The notes beneath the pieces are model-generated. The model did no database searches and was not told where the DNA came from. It saw only the letters and a program-made list of their open reading frames with translations. Made by a program: the position numbers and the translations under genes. This document shows, in pieces, positions 16,935-25,043 of a stretch of DNA of 64,000 nucleotides; within the stretch, counting starts at the first letter, position 1; each line of letters opens with the position of its first letter. This DNA comes from JAIBJN01 sp963847985 (GTDB lineage: Bacteria > Actinomycetota > Thermoleophilia > Gaiellales > Gaiellaceae): assembly GCA_963847985.1 (NCBI GenBank), contig CAWKBS010000005.1:109828-173827 (forward strand). Reading direction: 5' to 3'.

Positions 16935-18118
16935 TCCTGGGCGCCGGCCCGGCGCAGCTCGGGCTGCACCGCGCCGCGCGCGACCGGGGGCTCTACGTGA
17001 TCGCCTGCGACCGCGACCCGACCGCGGTCGGCTTCGAGTACGCCGACCGCCGCGCCGTCGTGTCCGTCGAGGACGAGGCGGCCATCGTTCAGCTCGCCCG
17101 CGCCGAGCAGGTGGACGGGATCATCGCGCCGGGCATCGACTGGCCGGTGGCCATCGCCGCCCGGATCGCCGCCCACGCCGGGCTTCCCCACCCGGTCGCT
17201 CCGGAGACGGCCGCGCTCACCGTCCTCAAGCACCGCCAGCGGAAGCGCCTGGCCGAGCGCGGCGTCCCGCAGCCGCGCTGGGAGGTCGCCACCGCCGCGG
17301 CCGACGGTCTTCCCCTGCCCGCCGTCGTCAAGCCGGTCGACCGCCAGGGCCAGAAAGGCCTCACGGTCGTCTCCGGGCCCGCGGAGCTGGCGGAGGCGAT
17401 CGCGGCCGCCGTCGAGGCCTCCCGGAACGGGCTCGCCCTGGTGGAGGAGCTCGTGCCGGGGCCCGAGGTCACCGTCAACGCGTTCTCCGTGGCCGGCGTC
17501 TTCCACCCGCTGACGGTCACCGACCGGCTCACGGGCACGGGGCCGGCGTTCGGAGTCGCGCTCGCGCACGTGTGGCCCAGCGCCCATCCCGTCGAGGAGG
17601 CGGTGGAGGCTGCGCGCCTCGCGGCCGATGCTCTCGGTGTGACCGACGGGCCGACCTACACCCAGATCGTCCTCGGCCCCGACGGGCCGCGCGTGATGGA
17701 GCTGGCCGCGCGCCTCGGGGGAGGCCACGACGCCGAGCTTTGCCGGGTGGCGCTGGGGGTCGACCTGAACGGGCTCGCGCTGGCTGCCGCTCTCGGCGAG
17801 CCCGTCGAGCTGCCGGCACCGGAGCCGGCCGGGGGCGCGGTCGTGCGTTTCCTCGTCCCGCCCGAGGGCGTCCTCGAGGAGGTCGCCGGGCTGGAGGAGG
17901 CGCTCGCCGTCGACGGCGTCGTCGATGCGCGCGTGTATCGGCCGGCGGGCTGGGTGTTCGGAGCCCTCCGCCGCGGGAACGACCGCGCCGGGTACGTCCT
18001 CGCCCACGGGGAAGACCGTGGCGACGCCGTCGCCCGCGCCGACCGCGCGGCAGAGCTGATCCGCTTCAGGACCGCCCAAGCAGAGGCTCTCGTTGGGGAA
18101 CCCCTCCTCGAGGCGTAG
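16883..18118 (+). CDS. ATP-grasp ligase family protein
   Basis: 411 residues with LLVLGAGPAQLGLHRAA as the N-terminal pre-ATP-grasp fold, LPAVVKPVDRQGQKGLTVV as the glycine-rich ATP-binding strand-loop, LVEELVPGPEVTVNAF and a metal-ligand region VMELAARLGGG. ATP-grasp enzymes join a carboxylate to an amine, thiol or carbon nucleophile through an acyl phosphate. Between a dehydratase and a DegT aminotransferase, it may attach an amino acid or other acid to the amino group of the sugar made here; this is inference. GTG start at 16883 overlaps the upstream gene by 52 bases and its tail overlaps the aminotransferase start by 26. Confidence 0.8.
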   Translation: MGSSSSSGTDGERKRLLVLGAGPAQLGLHRAARDRGLYVIACDRDPTAVGFEYADRRAVVSVEDEAAIVQLARAEQVDGIIAPGIDWPVAIAARIAAHAGLPHPVAPETAALTVLKHRQRKRLAERGVPQPRWEVATAAADGLPLPAVVKPVDRQGQKGLTVVSGPAELAEAIAAAVEASRNGLALVEELVPGPEVTVNAFSVAGVFHPLTVTDRLTGTGPAFGVALAHVWPSAHPVEEAVEAARLAADALGVTDGPTYTQIVLGPDGPRVMELAARLGGGHDAELCRVALGVDLNGLALAAALGEPVELPAPEPAGGAVVRFLVPPEGVLEEVAGLEEALAVDGVVDARVYRPAGWVFGALRRGNDRAGYVLAHGEDRGDAVARADRAAELIRFRTAQAEALVGEPLLEA

Positions 18119-19229
18119 CGCCTTCCTGTCGTTCCAGCCGCCCGCGGTCGGCGAGGAGGAGATCGAGGCGGTCGCGGAGACGCTGAGGAGCGGCTGGCTG
18201 ACCACCGGCCCGCGCACGGAGGAGCTCGAGCGCCGCTTCGCCGAGTACACCGGCGCCCGGCACGGCGTCGCGCTCGCGTCCGGGACGGCCGCCATGCACC
18301 TCTCGCTGCTCGCCGCGGGCGTCGGCCCGGGGGACGAGGTGATCACGAGCCCGATCACGTGGCCGGCCACCGGCAACGTGATCGTCCACTGCGGTGCGCG
18401 CCCGGTCTTCGTGGACGTGCGCGACTCCGACCTGAACATCGACCCGGACGCCGCCGCGGCCGCGGTGACCGGGAGGACGAAGGCGATCCTGCCGGTGCAC
18501 CTCGCCGGCCAGCCCGCCGACCTCGACCCGCTGCTCGCGCTCGGCCTCCCCATGATCGAGGACGCAGCGCACGCGACCGAGTCGGTCTACCGCGGCCGCA
18601 AGATCGGGGCGCTCTCGCTCGCCACGTGCTTCTCGCTCTACGCGACGAAGAACGTCGCCGCCGGCGAGGGCGGGATGGTGACGACCGACGACGACGAGGT
18701 CGCGGCCGAGCTCCGCAACCTGCGCCTCATGCGCCGCGGCGAGGGCTCCCTCTACGACGTGACCGTCGCCGGCTTCAAGGCGAACCTGTCCGACGTGCTC
18801 GCCGCGATCGCGCTCTGTCAGCTCGACAAGGTCGACCGGCACGCCGCGGTCCGGCGTCGCCACGTCGCGGCCTACGACGCGGCGGTCGCCGAGCTTCCCG
18901 GGATCTCGCCGCTCGCGCGCGACCCGCGCGACGGGCACGCGCTCCACCTCTACGTCGTCCGCATCGATCCCGGCGCGGCGGGTGCCGACCGCGACGCCTA
19001 CCAGCGGGCGCTGCGCGAGGAGAACGTCGGCACCAGCATCCACTTCCTGCCGGTGCACCGGCTCACGTACTACCGCGAGGCCTTTCCCGACCAGCCGCGT
19101 CTGCCGGTGGCCGAGCTGGCCGGGAACGAGGTGCTCTCGCTCCCGCTCTCGCCCGCCCACTCGGATGCGGACGTCGAGGACGCGATCGACGCGCTCCACC
19201 GCGTCCACGCCCGCTTCACCGGGCGCTGA
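18093..19229 (+). CDS. DegT/DnrJ/EryC1/StrS PLP-dependent sugar aminotransferase
   Basis: 378 residues. FSLYATKNVAAGEGG places the PLP Schiff-base Lys at 186; MIEDAAH gives the cofactor Asp157; SGTAAMHLSL (63-72) binds the phosphate; SGWLTTGP is the family N-terminal motif. It aminates a 4-keto (or 3-keto) nucleotide sugar using glutamate or glutamine. The RmlB-like enzyme two genes upstream is the obvious source of the keto sugar. TTG is the start, inside the end of the ATP-grasp gene. Its stop overlaps the next ATG (TGATG). Confidence 0.87.
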   Translation: MGNPSSRRSAFLSFQPPAVGEEEIEAVAETLRSGWLTTGPRTEELERRFAEYTGARHGVALASGTAAMHLSLLAAGVGPGDEVITSPITWPATGNVIVHCGARPVFVDVRDSDLNIDPDAAAAAVTGRTKAILPVHLAGQPADLDPLLALGLPMIEDAAHATESVYRGRKIGALSLATCFSLYATKNVAAGEGGMVTTDDDEVAAELRNLRLMRRGEGSLYDVTVAGFKANLSDVLAAIALCQLDKVDRHAAVRRRHVAAYDAAVAELPGISPLARDPRDGHALHLYVVRIDPGAAGADRDAYQRALREENVGTSIHFLPVHRLTYYREAFPDQPRLPVAELAGNEVLSLPLSPAHSDADVEDAIDALHRVHARFTGR

Positions 19230-20194
19230 TGAGCCGCTCGCTCAAGCTCACCATCCAGATCCTCGTCAGCGGCGGCGTGATCGCCTTCCTGCTCTGGCAG
19301 ATCGATCTCGAGCAGACGCTGGACATCATCCGGGACAGCCACTGGGGCTATGTCCTCGCGTCCTTCGTCGTCTTCATCGGGACAACCTGGCTGATGGCCT
19401 GGCGGTGGGGCGCGCTGCTGGCCGCGAAGGGCGTGCACGAGCCTTTCTCCTGGCTGCTGCGGATGTACTTCGTCAACTACGCGGCCGGGCAGGTGCTGCC
19501 GACCGCCGTCGGCGGCGATGCCGTGCGGATCATCGAGCACTCCCGCCGGCGCCCCGACGCGAAGGCGACGACCGCCGCGGCCGTGTTCATGGAGCGCACG
19601 CTCGGCTCGGCGGGGACGCTCGTGCTCGTCGCCCTGGGCCTGGCCGTCGCCGCCGGCCGCTACGACGGTATCCGCTTTCTCGTGATCCTCGAGCTCGTCT
19701 TCGTCGCGGCCATGGTCGTGCTCGGACTCCTGCTCTTCTCCCGGCGCCTCGGCCTCACCCTGGAGCGCCGGCTCTTCCCGCTCGGACGCAAGGTCAAGCT
19801 GGAGAAGCCGCTCCAGAGCCTCTACTGGGCGATGCACGAGTACCGGGAGGTGCCCGGCACGCTGGCGGCCGTCCTCGGCGTGACGATCGTGGCGCAGCTC
19901 CTCCGGGTGCTTTCCATCTGGCTGTGCGGGGAAGCCGTCGGCGCGGACGTCTCGCCGGTCGTCTACATCATCCTGGGACCGCTCCTCTTCCTCGTCCAGA
20001 TGGTGCCGTTCACGCTCAACGGAATCGGCCTGCGCGAGGCGTTCTTCGTCGTCTTCCTCGGCCGCTTCGGGGTGCCCGAGGACGTGGCCTTCGCGGCTGG
20101 CTTCCTCTTCTACGCCGTCTCCATCGCAACGTGCATCCCGGGCGCGGTCATCCTGCTCTGGCGGAGCGTCCGGCCGGCCGCCCCGGCGCAGTGA
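19229..20194 (+). CDS. Lysylphosphatidylglycerol-synthase TM-region/AglD-like integral membrane protein
   Basis: 321 residues with about eight helices. Conserved landmarks are MAWRWGALL after helix 2, FVNYAAGQVLPTAVGGDAV (about 83-101), AAVFMERTLGS and the late VPFTLNGIGLREAFF. It is a paralogue of the protein at 3886-4938 but here lies inside an amino-sugar operon between the aminotransferase and a GT2. A role in presenting or flipping a lipid-linked intermediate is likely but unproven. Confidence 0.8.
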   Translation: MSRSLKLTIQILVSGGVIAFLLWQIDLEQTLDIIRDSHWGYVLASFVVFIGTTWLMAWRWGALLAAKGVHEPFSWLLRMYFVNYAAGQVLPTAVGGDAVRIIEHSRRRPDAKATTAAAVFMERTLGSAGTLVLVALGLAVAAGRYDGIRFLVILELVFVAAMVVLGLLLFSRRLGLTLERRLFPLGRKVKLEKPLQSLYWAMHEYREVPGTLAAVLGVTIVAQLLRVLSIWLCGEAVGADVSPVVYIILGPLLFLVQMVPFTLNGIGLREAFFVVFLGRFGVPEDVAFAAGFLFYAVSIATCIPGAVILLWRSVRPAAPAQ

Positions 20195-21114
20195 CGGTCT
20201 CGATCGTCATCGTCTCGTTCAACGCGCGCAAGCACCTCGAGCGCTGCCTGGAAGCCGTGGCCGGCGGCGCGCACGAGGTGGTCGTCGTCGACAACGCCTC
20301 GGAGGACGGGAGCCCGGCGCTGGTCCGGGAGCGGTTTCCGGCCGTGAAGCTCGTCGAGCTGCCGGAAAACGCCGGCTTCGGGGCGGCGAACAACGCGGGT
20401 ATGGAGGTGGCCGGCGGGGACCTCTTCCTCCTGCTCAACTCCGACGCCTGGCCCGTCGGAGACGCGATCGAGCGCCTGGCGGCCTTCGCCGCGGAGCGGC
20501 CCCGCGCCGGAATCGTCGGCCCGAGGCTGCGCAACCCGGACGGCTCGCTCCAGCGCTCGGTGCGCGGGTGGCCGACCACGTGGAGGCTGGCGACCGAGTA
20601 CCTCTTCCTCCGCCGGCTCGGCCGGGGCACCCAGGCGTTCAACGCCTTCTACGGCGCCGGCTTCGACCACACGTCCATCCGGTCCGTCGAGGTCCTCAAA
20701 GGCGCCGTTCTGCTCGTCCGCCGGGAGGCCTACGCGACCGTCGGCGGGTTCGACCCGGCGTTCTTCATGTACGGGGAGGAGATGGACCTCTGCTACCGCG
20801 TGGGCCGGGCAGGCTGGGAAGTCGTCTTCGATCCGGACGCCGAGTTCGTTCATGTCGGCGGGGTCTCCACGGGCGCGCGGTGGGGCGAGCGCCCCGCGTT
20901 CGGCCCGATGCGGCGCGAGCAGCTCCGCGGTCATCTGCGCTTCATCGCCAAGCATCAGGGCGAGCGGAGCGCTGAGCGCGCCCGGCGACTCCTCGCCGCC
21001 GGGTTCCGCCTACGCGCGACCCTTTTCAGCGGCGACGCCGGGCGCGCCTACGGCGAGGCGGCCGCCTGGCTGCGGTCGGGCACCGCGGCCGAACTGCTGG
21101 CCGGGCGGGGCTAG
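20191..21114 (+). CDS. GT2 glycosyltransferase, rhamnosyltransferase-like
   Basis: 307 residues. SIVIVSFNARKHLERCL opens the GT-A fold; VVDNASEDGS and LLNSDAWP are the nucleotide/metal-binding segments (DN and SDA); GAVLLVRREAYATVGGFD and GEEMDLCYRV are the acceptor-side EED-type motifs of the WcaA/rhamnosyltransferase group. Cytoplasmic, membrane-associated transfer of one sugar is expected. GTGA overlap with the upstream gene makes it the last member of the 15930-21114 operon. Its stop codon lies within the left arm of a large inverted repeat. Confidence 0.85.
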   Translation: MTVSIVIVSFNARKHLERCLEAVAGGAHEVVVVDNASEDGSPALVRERFPAVKLVELPENAGFGAANNAGMEVAGGDLFLLLNSDAWPVGDAIERLAAFAAERPRAGIVGPRLRNPDGSLQRSVRGWPTTWRLATEYLFLRRLGRGTQAFNAFYGAGFDHTSIRSVEVLKGAVLLVRREAYATVGGFDPAFFMYGEEMDLCYRVGRAGWEVVFDPDAEFVHVGGVSTGARWGERPAFGPMRREQLRGHLRFIAKHQGERSAERARRLLAAGFRLRATLFSGDAGRAYGEAAAWLRSGTAAELLAGRG

Positions 21115-21280
21115 GAGGGCTTGGCGGAATTCCGCTCGTCGTCGGGGTGCGATGGTCGTTCCGAAACAAGGACGCAGGGAGCGCTCGTAGCCGGAGGCTA
21201 CGGGCGCGACTGAGGACGCAGTCTTCGGGGCGAGCAGCGCGGCCCGGCGGCACAGTCGTTATTTCGCCAAACCCTCCTAG
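21111..21280. repeat. 170-bp nested foldback element with 20-bp terminal inverted repeats
   Basis: Outer arms are 21111-21130 and 21261-21280; both ends read CTAGGAGGG outward-in and 18 of 20 positions match. Exactly at the centre is a 12-bp hairpin (21181-21192 with 21196-21207, loop GGA) with one wobble pair. Between them CCGAA (21161-21165) and TTCGG (21224-21228) are also symmetric, and GCTCG/CGAGC pair nearby. A smaller competing hairpin GACTG/CAGTC is at 21208-21223. It fills the gap between two convergent genes. It could be a bidirectional terminator, a structured RNA or a MITE-like element; no target duplication is visible. Confidence 0.6.
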
Positions 21281-21287
21281 TACCCGG

Positions 21288-22850
21288 CTAGGAGGCGCCC
21301 AGGGCGTAGCGGTCGCGGCGGAGGAGGCGCTCGGCCTCACGGTCGTCCGGGACCTCCTCGAGCCAGGCCTCGCGGACGGCCGCCGCCAGCTCGACGAGCG
21401 GCCGCGGCTCCAGCGGCTCGGTCGAGCGGACGAGGAGGACGGACGGCGAGACCGCCGTGACCTCGGCTCCCGGGACCTCCTCGAGCCCGCGACGCGCGCT
21501 TCGTAGCGTCGAGGCCGGTCCTCCGAAGATCCAGACACCCGTCGCAGGCTCGGCATCGCCTGCGACGAACGCCGCCAGCGCCTCGGGGCTGCGCTCGGGC
21601 GCCGGCACGGCGTCGGGCCGGTCGAGGAGGACGTACTCGTCCAGCAGGCGCGGCGGCCGCTCGACGAGGGGGCTCGTGCCCGCGGCGCCGAAGACGAGCT
21701 CGGGCTCGCGCTCCTCCGCTTCGCGCGCCAGCGCCACCAGCCGGAGGTCGTGGAGCCGGTCGAGTCGCCGGGCGCCGTCCACGAGCTGCCAGGCCACCAG
21801 GCCGCCGAAGAGAAGCGCGCCCGCGACGGCCCCCACGCGCCCGAAGGACGCGAGCGCCAGGCACCCGGCCACGGCGAGCAAAAGGACGAACGGGAGCGAC
21901 GGGATGAGATACCGGGAGGCGAAGAAGGCAGCCCCTGCCGGTACGAAGGTGAAGAACGTGATCGGCACGAGCCCCCAGAGCGCGAGCGCGATCGAGACCC
22001 GCGGTCGGTCCCACGCGAGCCAGGCCACGCCGGCGAGTGCCAGGCCGAGCACGAAGAGCGAGCCGGCCAGCTCACCGGGCCCGAGGCCGATGAGGCCCTG
22101 CTCCGGCACGGATCGTCCGGCGGCGCCGATCGCCTGGGGCCGCGGCGCTCCCGGCTCGACCTCGTACCGGTCGCGCAGCACGCCGACCGCGAGGGCGTAG
22201 TACGGAGCCTGCACCAGGCCGAGCGCGAGGAGCGCAGGCCAGCCGACCTTGACGAGCCGCCGGAACGGCACGGCTGCGCAGAGGAGCCCGGTGACGACCA
22301 CGAGCGCCGAGTACATCGGCGCCGCGGGGTGCGCGTACACGAGGAGCCCGGCGGCGATTCCCGCCAGCGTCCAGCCGAGCAGGCTGTCGCGCCGCGCCGC
22401 CCAGAGGGCGACGACCGTCGCCCACAGCGTCGCCGCCAGGAGGAGCGAGTACATGCGCCCGAACGTGGCGGCCCCCACCGCGAGCGGGGCGCACGCGAGC
22501 GCGAGCGGCAGAAGCGTGGCGGCGCGCGCGTCCACGAGCCGGCCGGCCACGAGCCCCGCGGCGGGAAGCGCGAGGAGGAAGAAGACGATCGAGGGAATCC
22601 GCAGGCCGGCAAGCCCGTCGGGCCAGGTCAGGGCGGCCCGTTCGACGAGGAAGTGGAGCGGCGCGCCACCCCGGTCGACGAAGATCTCGCGCACGATCTC
22701 CACCGGCGACTCGCGCGCGAACCGGAGCGTGACGATCTCGTGGGCGTGCAGGGGCTCCCACCAGACGGCGGGCAGCGTCAGGGCCAGCGCGATCGCCGCC
22801 GCGCCGAGCCACGCGATCGCCGTCCACAGCCGGCGGCCTCGGTCGAGCAC
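21288..22850 (-). CDS. GT-C family membrane glycosyltransferase-like protein
   Basis: 520 residues; about ten helices over the first 400 residues, then a soluble C-terminal domain. The first loop has WEPLHAHEIVTLRFARES with acidic/His residues in the GT-C catalytic position, and the motif GRMYSLLLAATL after helix 3 parallels GKELRPY in the GT-C at 12234. It likely uses polyprenyl-phosphate sugars at the outer membrane face. Start GTG at 22850 is supported by TACAGT 12 nt upstream; the open frame continues upstream only as antisense to the next gene. Confidence 0.75.
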   Translation of the reverse strand: MLDRGRRLWTAIAWLGAAAIALALTLPAVWWEPLHAHEIVTLRFARESPVEIVREIFVDRGGAPLHFLVERAALTWPDGLAGLRIPSIVFFLLALPAAGLVAGRLVDARAATLLPLALACAPLAVGAATFGRMYSLLLAATLWATVVALWAARRDSLLGWTLAGIAAGLLVYAHPAAPMYSALVVVTGLLCAAVPFRRLVKVGWPALLALGLVQAPYYALAVGVLRDRYEVEPGAPRPQAIGAAGRSVPEQGLIGLGPGELAGSLFVLGLALAGVAWLAWDRPRVSIALALWGLVPITFFTFVPAGAAFFASRYLIPSLPFVLLLAVAGCLALASFGRVGAVAGALLFGGLVAWQLVDGARRLDRLHDLRLVALAREAEEREPELVFGAAGTSPLVERPPRLLDEYVLLDRPDAVPAPERSPEALAAFVAGDAEPATGVWIFGGPASTLRSARRGLEEVPGAEVTAVSPSVLLVRSTEPLEPRPLVELAAAVREAWLEEVPDDREAERLLRRDRYALGAS

Positions 22851-22856
22851 GCGGGG

Positions 22857-22862
22857 ACTGTA
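22857..22862 (-). promoter_or_regulatory. -10 box TACAGT for a leaderless transcript of the GT-C gene
   Basis: TACAGT starts 12 nt before the GTG at 22850. It pairs with GACAAT for the divergent gene in a 96-bp intergenic region. Confidence 0.5.
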
Positions 22863-22931
22863 ACGACCGGTCCACACGGCCCCGAAGCGGCCTGCGGCCG
22901 CGGGTCGGCGCGCTTCGTCGCGGGGAGCGGC

Positions 22932-22937
22932 GACAAT
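22932..22937 (+). promoter_or_regulatory. -10 box GACAAT for a leaderless transcript
   Basis: GACAAT lies 15 nt before the GTG at 22947, without a Shine-Dalgarno sequence. Confidence 0.45.
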
Positions 22938-22946
22938 GTGTGACCG

Positions 22947-25043
22947 GTGAAGAGCATCGTCGCCTCGTCTCCTTCGCTCCGGGTCGGGCTCGCGGAGCAC
23001 TGGTTCGCCCTGGCGGTGGCGGCCCCGTTCGTCGTCCTCGGGCTCGCGCGGATGCTGCCGGAGACCGGCGCGGGCGGCGCCCTCCGCATGGGCGCGGCCG
23101 CCGCGATCGTCCTCCTCGTCCCGGGCGCGCTCGTCCAGCGCGCCGTCGGGTGGCCGGCCGAGATCGGCGCCGCGCTCGCGGGAGCGCTGGCGTGGAGCCT
23201 CGTCCTCTTCGCCGGCGCGCTCGCGGTCACGTTCCTCGTCGGCGGATCGCTGGCCCTCGTCCTCGTCCTGGTCGCCGCCGGCGCTCTGGCCGCTGCCGTC
23301 GCGGCCTTCCGGCGCGGGTGGGCCGGGGTCGAGCGGGAGGACGGGCTCGCGGCCCTGGGCGTCGTCCTCGCGTCGCTCCCGCTGGCGGCGGCGGCGTGGT
23401 TCGTCTCCCGGACGGCCACGGGCGACGCGCTCTTCCACGTCGCCTACGCGCGCAAGCTCGAGGAGCTCGGAGCGTTCGACTCGCTCGAGTCGATCGGTCA
23501 GTTCTCCGAGGGCGGGCTCCATCCCGGCTACGCGTTCCCGCTCTGGCACGGCGTGCTCGCGGCGGTCGCCCGGCTCGGCGGGACCGACGTTACGGACGTC
23601 GTCGTCCACCTCGGGCCGCTGCTGACGCCGCTCGCGGCCGTGCTCGCCTACGGCGCCGGCGCCGCCCTCTTCCGCTCCTGGGCGGGAGGGGTGGCTCTGG
23701 CGGCGACGTTCGGCGGCCTGGTGGCGTTCAGGGGTGAGCGGCTGGGCCTGCTGGAGGCGCTCTCCGATCCCGAGGCCGTCGCCCGGGGGCTGCTCGCCCC
23801 GGGGCTCCTCGCGCTCGTTTTCCTCTACGTCAGGGACCGCTCGTGGGCCACGCTGGCCTCGGTCGCCGCCGCCGCGCTCGTGCTCACCATGGTGCATCCG
23901 AACTACGCGCCGTACACGGCTGCGCTCCTCGCGGGCTGTCTCGGCGCCCGGTTGCTCGTCCAGCGTGGGATCGGGGCGAGCGAGACCGCGCTGGCGATCG
24001 CCCTGGGCACGATCGCCGTCGCCTCGCTCGCGTTCGTCGCCTGGCTCTGGCCGACCATCTCGGACACGACCCCGTTGACGTCCGACGCGGCCGGGAAGGC
24101 GCGCGATCTCGCGAACTACCCCGGCTTCTTCCTGGGAGGGCCGGACTCGTTCCGCGTCGACCCCGAGGCGGTGTCGCGCCTCGGGGGGCTCACCGTCCTG
24201 GGGCTCGTGGCGATTCCCTTCGCGGCGCTCGCCGGTCGGCGGCTCTGGTCGTCCCTCGTTCTCGGCGGCTCGCTGCTCATCCTCACGATCCTGCTCGTCT
24301 CGCCGGTGTTCACCGTCTTCTCCGAGCTCGTGTCGATCTCGCAGGCCCGGCGGCTGGTGCCGTTCCTGCCGCTCTCCTTCGCGCTCGCCGGGGCCGCGGT
24401 GCTGGCCGGCCGCTTCCGGTGGGCGGGTGTCGCGGGAGCGTTCGCCCTCGGCGTGGTCGCCAGCGTGGCGCTTCCCGCCGGCGAGGCTCCTGCCGGCGGA
24501 TGGCCGGCCTGGATCGCGCTCGCCGGCGCCGCCGTCGGGCTCGGCGTGGCGGCCTGGAAGCGCCCTGCCGGGCCGGCGCCGAGCGTCTGGGCCGCCGCCG
24601 CGGCGGTCGCTCTCGTCGTTCCCTTCGGGGTCGTTGCTGCTCTCGACCTCGAGCGCGAGGGGCGCGACCGCTTCGCGCTCTCGCCCGGGCTCGTGGCCGC
24701 GCTTCGCTCGCACACCGAGACCGACGACGTCGTTCTCTCGCGGGCCGAGACGGCGTACCGGATCGCGGCCGAGGCGCCGGTCTACATCGTCGCGGCTCCC
24801 ATCGCGCACACCACCGACACGGGAACTGCGCGGGGGCGCGAGCGTCTCGCCGATTCGGCGGTGTTCTTCGCCCCGGAGACGCCCGCGGATGCGCGCCTGG
24901 CTGTCCTCGACAAGTACGGTGTCACCTGGCTCGTCCTCGACAAGCGGCGCCTGCCGCCCACGCTGCGCGAGAGCCTGTCCGGCGACGTCGAGCAGGTGTA
25001 CGAGGACGGCCGCTACGTCCTCCTACGGATCCGACCCGCATGA
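22947..25043 (+). CDS. Large multi-pass membrane protein, GT-C-like
   Basis: 698 residues with about 14 hydrophobic segments and a C-terminal soluble domain from about residue 570 (SPGLVAALRSHTETDD on). The loop after helix 5 contains TATGDALFHVAYARKLEELG followed by GLHPGYAFPLWHGV, an Asp/His-rich extracytoplasmic loop resembling the catalytic loop of GT-C enzymes. C-terminal text such as YGVTWLVLDKRRLPP is typical of actinobacterial arabino/mannosyl-transferase-like proteins. Name and substrate are unknown. It leads a long operon running to at least 31.7 kb. Confidence 0.7.
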   Translation: MKSIVASSPSLRVGLAEHWFALAVAAPFVVLGLARMLPETGAGGALRMGAAAAIVLLVPGALVQRAVGWPAEIGAALAGALAWSLVLFAGALAVTFLVGGSLALVLVLVAAGALAAAVAAFRRGWAGVEREDGLAALGVVLASLPLAAAAWFVSRTATGDALFHVAYARKLEELGAFDSLESIGQFSEGGLHPGYAFPLWHGVLAAVARLGGTDVTDVVVHLGPLLTPLAAVLAYGAGAALFRSWAGGVALAATFGGLVAFRGERLGLLEALSDPEAVARGLLAPGLLALVFLYVRDRSWATLASVAAAALVLTMVHPNYAPYTAALLAGCLGARLLVQRGIGASETALAIALGTIAVASLAFVAWLWPTISDTTPLTSDAAGKARDLANYPGFFLGGPDSFRVDPEAVSRLGGLTVLGLVAIPFAALAGRRLWSSLVLGGSLLILTILLVSPVFTVFSELVSISQARRLVPFLPLSFALAGAAVLAGRFRWAGVAGAFALGVVASVALPAGEAPAGGWPAWIALAGAAVGLGVAAWKRPAGPAPSVWAAAAAVALVVPFGVVAALDLEREGRDRFALSPGLVAALRSHTETDDVVLSRAETAYRIAAEAPVYIVAAPIAHTTDTGTARGRERLADSAVFFAPETPADARLAVLDKYGVTWLVLDKRRLPPTLRESLSGDVEQVYEDGRYVLLRIRPA

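Noticed and set aside
21288..24809. 1173-codon open frame on the minus strand
   Set aside because: Only its last 520 codons encode the GT-C-like protein; the rest is antisense to the membrane protein at 22947 and reads as charged low-complexity sequence.
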